DNA from: Hydrogenophaga sp.
Lineage (GTDB): Bacteria; Pseudomonadota; Gammaproteobacteria; Burkholderiales; Burkholderiaceae_C
Direction: 5' to 3'
Length of the DNA: 11,560 bases
NCBI GenBank assembly: GCA_030684755.1
Contig: JAUXXN010000374.1
Span: 1 to 11,560 of the forward strand
The translations under genes and the position numbers were made by a program. The notes under the pieces were generated by a model. That model saw nothing but the letters and a program-made list of their open reading frames with translations, was not told the DNA's origin and made no database searches. This document shows, piece by piece, positions 8,160-11,560 of this stretch. Within the stretch, counting starts at the first letter, position 1. Each line of letters opens with the position of its first letter.

Positions 8160-8498
8160 ATGAAAACCCCTCTTTCTCTGCGCCCCGCTGTCAGCCGGAG
8201 CGCGTCGGCCTTGTTGCTGGCGGCGGCTGCGGCGCTGTTGGGCGGCTGCGCGTCGGTCGGTATTGGCATCCCCATCGGCCCGTTTTCGATTGGCGTGGGT
8301 GTGGGTTCGGGTGGCGTCAACCTGGGTGTGGGCACCCAAGTTGGGCCGGTGGGTGTGGGCGTGGGTGTGAACCAGGATGGCCGTGTCAACGCCAGTGCGG
8401 GCGTGGGGGCGAGTGTGCCCATTGGCGACAGCAAGGCCCGCGTGGGCGTGGGCGTGGGTGGCAGCACCACCATTTATGAACCAAAAGACAAGAAGTAA
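8160..8498 (+). CDS. Small Gly/Val-rich predicted lipoprotein
   Basis: A 112-residue protein with a lipoprotein signal peptide: a basic start (MKTPLSLRP), a hydrophobic Ala/Leu stretch (about residues 17-28) and the lipobox LGGC with the lipidation Cys31. The mature part is dominated by alternating Gly-Val (VGVGVG, GVGVGSGG, GVNLGVG) plus segments like IGPFSIG and VGPVGVGVGV, suggesting short beta strands of a repeating structure; it ends in a charged YEPKDKK. The ATG at 8160 is supported by GGAG (8147-8150) nine bases upstream. I do not recognise a named family. It stands alone between two terminators, so it is monocistronic. Residues after the Cys are ASV, with no Asp at +2, which by E. coli rules favours the outer membrane. 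Confidence 0.82.
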   Translation: MKTPLSLRPAVSRSASALLLAAAAALLGGCASVGIGIPIGPFSIGVGVGSGGVNLGVGTQVGPVGVGVGVNQDGRVNASAGVGASVPIGDSKARVGVGVGGSTTIYEPKDKK

Positions 8499-8517
8499 CC
8501 GCAACCCTTGCGCACAC

Positions 8518-8557
8518 AAAAAAGCCCACCCGGTGTGACCCAGGTGGGCTTTTTTTT
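8518..8557. terminator. Bidirectional intrinsic terminator between the lipoprotein gene and ohr
   Basis: AGCCCACC (8523-8530) pairs with GGTGGGCT (8543-8550). The stem is flanked by an A run on the left and a run of eight T (8550-8557) on the right. The same hairpin can therefore stop plus-strand transcription from the lipoprotein gene and minus-strand transcription from ohr, which ends at 8595. Confidence 0.9.
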
Positions 8558-8594
8558 GATGCCGCCTTTCGGCGTGCCCGAAAGACGCTCAGGC

Positions 8595-9020
8595 TCAGAC
8601 CAGCGTGATCGTCACGTCGATGTTGCCGCGTGTGGCGTTGGAATACGGGCACACCTGGTGCGCGGTGTCCACCAAGTCTTGGGCCACGGCGCGGTCCAGG
8701 CCGGGCAGGCTCACGGCCAGGCGGGCGGCAATGCCAAAGCCGGCGGGAATGGGGCCAATGTCCACTTCGGCGTCGATGGATGCGTCGGCTGGCACGGCCA
8801 CTTTCTTCAGGCCCGCCACGTGTTTCAGCGCGCCCATGAAGCAGGCCGAGTAACCCGCCGCAAACAGCTGCTCGGGGTTGGTGGCGGTGCCGGCGCCGCC
8901 CATGGCTTTGGGTGGGGTCAGCTTCAGGTCGAGCAGGCCGTCGTCGCTGCGCGAGTTGCCTTCGCGGCCGCCGGTGGTGTGTGCGCGGGCGGTGTAGATC
9001 ACTTGGGTGAGTGCGGTCAT
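8595..9020 (-). CDS. ohr: Organic hydroperoxide resistance protein Ohr
   Basis: A 141-residue thiol peroxidase of the Ohr/OsmC family, the usual length, which reduces organic and fatty-acid hydroperoxides in the cytoplasm using lipoylated proteins. Catalytic Cys60 lies in GYSACFMGAL and resolving Cys124 in HQVCPYSNATRGN; the partners Arg19 (GGREG) and Glu50 (NPEQLFAAGY) are in place. VCPYSNATRGN identifies Ohr rather than OsmC. The ATG at 9020 was chosen because it gives the family length and has AGGA (plus-strand 9029-9032) eight bases upstream; the reading frame itself is open for another 63 codons. It follows ohrR on the same strand after 52 bp, with a strong hairpin between, and shares the bidirectional terminator at its end. 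Confidence 0.96.
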   Translation of the reverse strand: MTALTQVIYTARAHTTGGREGNSRSDDGLLDLKLTPPKAMGGAGTATNPEQLFAAGYSACFMGALKHVAGLKKVAVPADASIDAEVDIGPIPAGFGIAARLAVSLPGLDRAVAQDLVDTAHQVCPYSNATRGNIDVTITLV

Positions 9021-9060
9021 GGTGGTTTCCTGGGGTGGGTTGCTTCTGGGAAGCTGGTTG

Positions 9061-9091
9061 AAAAAAGAGGGATCAACCGGTGAGCCGGTTG
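9061..9091 (-). terminator. Terminator-like hairpin at the ohrR stop codon, upstream of ohr
   Basis: CAACCGG (9074-9080) and CCGGTTG (9085-9091) form a perfect 7-bp stem with a 4-base loop, made of the last codons and stop of ohrR. On the minus strand it is followed after seven bases (ATCCCTC) by a run of six T (9066-9061). The gap before the T run makes it weaker than a standard terminator. It may attenuate read-through from ohrR into ohr or stabilise a processed end. Confidence 0.5.
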
Positions 9092-9534
9092 CGCAAGTTT
9101 TGAATTTGGTGGGTGAGCGCCAAGGCCTCGGCCACGCTGCACTGCGAGGCTTGCAACACGCAGCCGGGAATGCGTGCCGCGCGTTGCTTGAGCTCGCGCC
9201 CGGCGGCACTCAGGCGCACCAGCACGCGCCGCTCGTCTTGCGTGTCACGCAGCCGCGACACCAAGCCCGCCGTTTCCAGGCGCTTGAGCAGCGGCGTGAG
9301 CGTGCCGGAATCAAGGCTGAGCCGTTCGCCCAACTCGGACACGGTGAGCCCGTCGCGTTCCCACAGCACCAGCAAAACCAGGTACTGCGGGTAGGTGATG
9401 CCTAGCTCATCGAGCAGCGGTTTGTAGAGCTTGGTCATGGCCAGCGACGCCGAATACAGCGCAAAGCAGAGCTGGTTGTCCAGGCGCAGAGCTTGGTCTG
9501 ACAGGGCGATTCCAGGGTTGTTGCTTGTGACCAT
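9073..9534 (-). CDS. ohrR: MarR-family organic-peroxide sensor OhrR (two-cysteine type)
   Basis: A 153-residue MarR-family repressor that senses organic hydroperoxides and controls ohr. The sensing cysteine is Cys23 in LCFALYSASLAM, with Tyr37 (KLYKPL) and Tyr48 (ITYPQY), which in OhrR hydrogen-bond that cysteine; the spacing matches Xanthomonas OhrR (Cys22, Tyr36, Tyr47). Cys125 (IPGC) lies near the place of the second, resolving cysteine of 2-Cys OhrR; Cys132 is extra. The winged helix-turn-helix spans about 62-108: LTVSELGERLSLDSGTLTPLLKRLE as recognition region and DERRVLVRLS as wing. The ATG at 9534 gives the normal N-terminus but has no Shine-Dalgarno. The promoter and a tandem OhrR box lie directly upstream, so autorepression is likely. 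Confidence 0.95.
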   Translation of the reverse strand: MVTSNNPGIALSDQALRLDNQLCFALYSASLAMTKLYKPLLDELGITYPQYLVLLVLWERDGLTVSELGERLSLDSGTLTPLLKRLETAGLVSRLRDTQDERRVLVRLSAAGRELKQRAARIPGCVLQASQCSVAEALALTHQIQNLRNRLTG

Positions 9535-9550
9535 GGGTTGAAATGTAGGG

Positions 9551-9582
9551 GGTAATTAAATTGTGTGCAATTAAATTGTGAA
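9551..9582 (-). promoter_or_regulatory. ohrR promoter overlapped by a tandem OhrR box
   Basis: AATTAAATTGTG occurs twice, at 9554-9565 and 9569-9580, with a 15-bp period; the second copy contains the palindrome CAATT-A-AATTG (9568-9578). From memory, B. subtilis OhrR binds TACAATTAAATTGTA in tandem; the two copies here match 11 and 13 of its 15 positions. On the minus strand the same bases hold TTCACA (9582-9577) and TTTAAT (9560-9555) 16 bp apart, each five of six to consensus. Bound OhrR would cover the promoter. The predicted start is near 9548, a leader of only about 14 bases. Confidence 0.75.
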
Positions 9583-9808
9583 TAGCATTGAAGTGTGTGT
9601 GGTTTTGCTGGCGTGGAGCTTTAACAGGCCGCAAGGTGCCGCCAACCAACCGCGCAAGCCAGAAGTCCCGCCACGCGGCCTATCATGTTGCTTTCCGTTT
9701 CTTGGGCTTGAACCCACAGGCGCTCTGCCTGAAGTCTCTTGCTTCTGCCGCCATGATTGAAAGCCGTATGCCCGCCGCCGTTCTCACCCCCTTGTACCCT
9801 TCGGACAT
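9583..9808. other. Spacer between ohrR and the restriction-modification-like operon
   Basis: No convincing gene. It holds a lone -10-like TATCAT (9681-9686) without a recognisable -35, a weak dyad CAGGC-N5-GCCTG (9717-9731), and a minimal reading frame that ends on the next gene's start. No LexA-type CTGT-N8-ACAG, tRNA end, direct repeat or integrase was seen. A plus-strand promoter for the operon must lie here or be supplied from further upstream, but I cannot place it. Confidence 0.5.
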
Positions 9809-9812
9809 ATGA
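9753..9812 (+). CDS. Possible 19-codon leader ORF overlapping the methyltransferase start
   Basis: The frame starts at ATG 9753, reads MIESRMPAAVLTPLYPSDI, and stops at TGA 9810-9812. That TGA overlaps the ATG of the methyltransferase-like gene (9809) in an ATGA, the same arrangement as the next junction downstream. It has no Shine-Dalgarno and no recognisable similarity. The frame is open upstream to 9588, so it could be the tail of a decayed longer gene, a leader peptide for coupling, or chance. Confidence 0.2.
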   Translation: MIESRMPAAVLTPLYPSDI

Positions 9813-10450
9813 GCCTCGTCAAATCCAAACAACGCGTTGCCGACCATGGCGAAGTCTTCACCCCTGCCTGGATGGTGGAAGCCATGCTGGACCTGGTGAA
9901 GCCCGAGACCGAGCGCATCGACGCACGCTTTTTGGAGCCCGCTTGCGGTAGCGGCAATTTCATCGTGCAAATACTCAAACGCAAGCTCGCTGCGGTTGAA
10001 GCCAAATACGGCCCCTCCGACTTTGAGCGGCGGCATTACGCCCTGCTGGGGCTGATGTGCATTTACGGCATCGAACTGCTGGCCGACAACATCGCCGAAT
10101 GCCGCGCCCATGTGCTGGAGGTGTTTGCCGACCACCTGCAGCTGGAAAAGGCGGATGACCTGTACCGCGCGGCAAGCTATGTGTTGCAGCAAAACCTCGT
10201 GCATGGCGACGCGCTGACCATGCGCGACCACCACGGCCAAGACATCACCTTTGCCGAATGGGGCTACCTGGGCAAAGGCAAGTACCAGCGGCGCGACTTT
10301 CGGTTTGACGCACTCACCGGTGCATCCAAGTTCAGCGAAGAGGGCTCGCTGTTTGCCGACTTGGGCAAACACGAAATCTTTACCCCGGTCACCACCCACC
10401 CGTCCATGAGCGTGGGCGCGTTGGCTGCCCTGTCAAAAGACTGCATATGA
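9809..10450 (+). CDS. N6-adenine DNA methyltransferase-like protein lacking motif IV
   Basis: A 213-residue protein with the front half of a gamma-class N6-adenine methyltransferase: motif X-like GEVFTPAWMVEAML (14-27), motif I for S-adenosylmethionine binding FLEPACGSGNF (41-51), motif II-like YGIELLADNIAECR (86-99) with acidic Glu89, and motif III-like VHGDAL (131-136). The N/D-P-P-Y/F motif that holds the flipped adenine is absent, and only about 75 residues, without a target-recognition domain, follow motif III. I recall stand-alone proteins of this size next to Eco57I-like genes, so it may be a natural short family rather than a truncation. The ATG at 9809 has only GGA four bases before it. 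It overlaps the DinD-like gene by ATGA. Likely role: a SAM-binding partner or methylation subunit in a restriction-modification system, by inference. Confidence 0.8.
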   Translation: MSLVKSKQRVADHGEVFTPAWMVEAMLDLVKPETERIDARFLEPACGSGNFIVQILKRKLAAVEAKYGPSDFERRHYALLGLMCIYGIELLADNIAECRAHVLEVFADHLQLEKADDLYRAASYVLQQNLVHGDALTMRDHHGQDITFAEWGYLGKGKYQRRDFRFDALTGASKFSEEGSLFADLGKHEIFTPVTTHPSMSVGALAALSKDCI

Positions 10451-10863
10451 CCGACACCATCGTTCCCCAGCTCACCGCACGCTTTGACGAACTCAGCCAG
10501 CAACTGCCCGATGAGGGTATCGAGTTCTGGTTTGCCCGCGACCTGATGGAGCCCCTGGGCTACGCCCGCTGGGAGAACTTTTCTACCGCCATCTATCGGG
10601 CCATAGAGTCTTGCAAATCAACGGGTTACAACGAATCGGATCATTTTCGTGGCGTCACGAAAATGATCGATACGGCCAAGGGCGCCAAGCGTCCTGTTGA
10701 CGATTTCATGCACGGCATCGTGCTGGGCCAGCGCGGGATTGCACCCGAGCAGTTGCCAGCAGAAGAAGACATCAAGAAGCTGGAACGCCGGGTGAAAGCC
10801 GAGGACAAGAAAATAGAAAAGCAATCGGGCAAGCTGCCAGGGCCTGAAAGCCAGAACGGATGA
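10447..10863 (+). CDS. DinD-like protein with internal deletion
   Basis: A 138-residue protein with both ends of the DNA-damage-inducible protein D family. Residues 25-70 ([21 protein letters not shown], then AIESCKSTG and HFRGVTKMI) match the DinD/Bro-N-like start, and 97-118 ([20 protein letters not shown] onward) match the family's C-terminal end. DinD proteins are usually about 270-290 residues; here VDDFM (84-88) is joined directly to [10 protein letters not shown], so roughly 130-140 central residues are missing without loss of frame. The tail is a Lys/Glu-rich coil. Its ATG lies inside the methyltransferase stop (ATGA) and it ends seven bases before the next gene, so it is a member of the operon. 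E. coli DinD is LexA-controlled and inhibits RecA filaments, but no LexA box is seen here. Its function in this setting is unknown. Confidence 0.75.
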   Translation: MTDTIVPQLTARFDELSQQLPDEGIEFWFARDLMEPLGYARWENFSTAIYRAIESCKSTGYNESDHFRGVTKMIDTAKGAKRPVDDFMHGIVLGQRGIAPEQLPAEEDIKKLERRVKAEDKKIEKQSGKLPGPESQNG

Positions 10864-10870
10864 GCGCCGT

Positions 10871-11560
10871 ATGAGCATCACCCCACAAGCCAGTTTTGCT
10901 CTGCGCGGGCGCAACCCCGATGTGCTGACCTGCATTGCCAACCTGTCCAACGACGAGGTGTTTACCCCGCCCGAGCTGGCGGGCCGCATGCTGGACCTGC
11001 TGGCTGAGGCCTGGGCCGCTGACCACGGCGGCGCCAGCTTGTGGGCGGACAAAACCGTGCGGTTTCTGGACCCCTTCACCAAATCGGGCGTGTTTCTGCG
11101 CGAAATCACCAGCCGCCTGACCGTGGGGCTGGCGCAGCAAATGCCCGACCTGCAAGAGCGTGTGAACCACATCCTGACGCAGCAGGTGTTTGGCATCGGC
11201 ATCACGCGCCTGACCAGCTTGCTGGCGCGGCGCAGCGTGTATTGCTCCAAATACGCCAACGGCGCGCATTCCATTGCCCGGGGCTTTGCCAACGACATGG
11301 GAAATATCTGGTTTGAGCGCACCGAGCACACCTGGGCCAACGGCAAATGCACGTTTTGCGGTGCCAGCCAATCGAGCTATGACAGGGGCGAGGGGCGGGA
11401 AACCCATGCCTATGCTTTCATTCATACCGACAACATCAAGACTCGCATGGCCGAGTTGTTTGGAGCAGATATGCAGTTTGACGTGATTATTGGCAATCCG
11501 CCGTACCAACTTGGATCAGACGGCGGAACGCGAGACGTGCCGATTTACCAGCACTTTGTC
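10871..11560 (+). CDS. Eco57I-type restriction-modification methylase (partial, runs off right edge)
   Basis: The frame is open from ATG 10871 to the edge (230 codons, no stop). Motif X-like [17 protein letters not shown] (28-44) is followed by an altered motif [16 protein letters not shown] (65-79), where a usual methylase has DPxCGSG; then [15 protein letters not shown] (107-121) in the place of motif II, and an intact catalytic motif [13 protein letters not shown] (204-214). Between them lies HTW-N6-C-TF-C (153-163), a possible small zinc-binding knuckle. The first 230 residues suggest a large type II (Eco57I-like or IIG) protein; the recognition and any nuclease domains would lie past 11560. 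Seven bases separate it from the DinD-like gene. An ATG-rich start region (GGATGAG at 10859) gives a weak ribosome binding site. Confidence 0.82.
   Translation, partial: MSITPQASFALRGRNPDVLTCIANLSNDEVFTPPELAGRMLDLLAEAWAADHGGASLWADKTVRFLDPFTKSGVFLREITSRLTVGLAQQMPDLQERVNHILTQQVFGIGITRLTSLLARRSVYCSKYANGAHSIARGFANDMGNIWFERTEHTWANGKCTFCGASQSSYDRGEGRETHAYAFIHTDNIKTRMAELFGADMQFDVIIGNPPYQLGSDGGTRDVPIYQHFV

Noticed and set aside
9535..9808. LexA (SOS) box before the DinD-containing operon
   Set aside because: Looked for CTGT-N8-ACAG on both strands and found no CTGT partner for either ACAG.
9535..9808. Genomic-island attachment site or integrase scar
   Set aside because: No tRNA end, direct repeat, transposase or integrase is visible on this side; the other border is outside the window.
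9683..10399. 238-codon minus-strand frame over the methyltransferase-like gene
   Set aside because: No motif and no ribosome binding site; the plus-strand frame has clear methyltransferase motifs.

Overview
The window looks like a chromosomal segment of a GC-rich betaproteobacterium, most likely Burkholderiales/Comamonadaceae. This rests on strong G/C bias at third codon positions, HtpG, Ohr/OhrR and RluF-type proteins of proteobacterial type, and an acyl-CoA synthetase coupled to a LivG-like ABC ATPase with a divergent Crp/Fnr regulator, an arrangement I associate with that group from memory. No rRNA, tRNA, CRISPR array, transposase or integrase was seen.

Left part (1-3119): on the minus strand an AMP-forming acyl-CoA synthetase overlaps by four bases (ATGA) the start of a branched-chain-amino-acid-type ABC transporter ATPase, which runs off the left edge. 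Together they look like uptake and CoA activation of a carboxylic acid. A Crp/Fnr-type regulator is transcribed away from them, and the 188-bp divergent spacer holds two separate dyads that could be operators.

Middle part (3180-8498, plus strand): a 23S rRNA pseudouridine synthase of RluF type with a roughly 190-residue disordered, repeat-rich N-terminal extension; an alpha/beta-hydrolase lipase with a visible Ser-Asp-His triad; the chaperone HtpG, preceded by a sigma-32-like promoter and overlapping hairpins and followed by a clear intrinsic terminator; and a small Gly/Val-rich lipoprotein. A bidirectional terminator at about 8520-8555 separates the lipoprotein from the convergent ohr gene.

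Peroxide module (8595-9582, minus strand): ohrR and ohr form an organic-hydroperoxide-sensing pair in the order ohrR then ohr. A tandem OhrR-type box overlaps a good promoter in front of ohrR, and a strong hairpin sits on the ohrR stop codon.

Right part (9809 to the edge, plus strand): a tightly packed restriction-modification-like operon. The first gene is a short DNA methyltransferase-like protein with an intact SAM-binding motif but no NPPY motif. It overlaps by ATGA a DinD-like protein that lacks the family's middle. Seven bases further on begins an Eco57I-type methylase/restriction protein with an intact NPPY but an altered motif I, which is still open at the right edge. This defence-like block is the most unusual part of the window.
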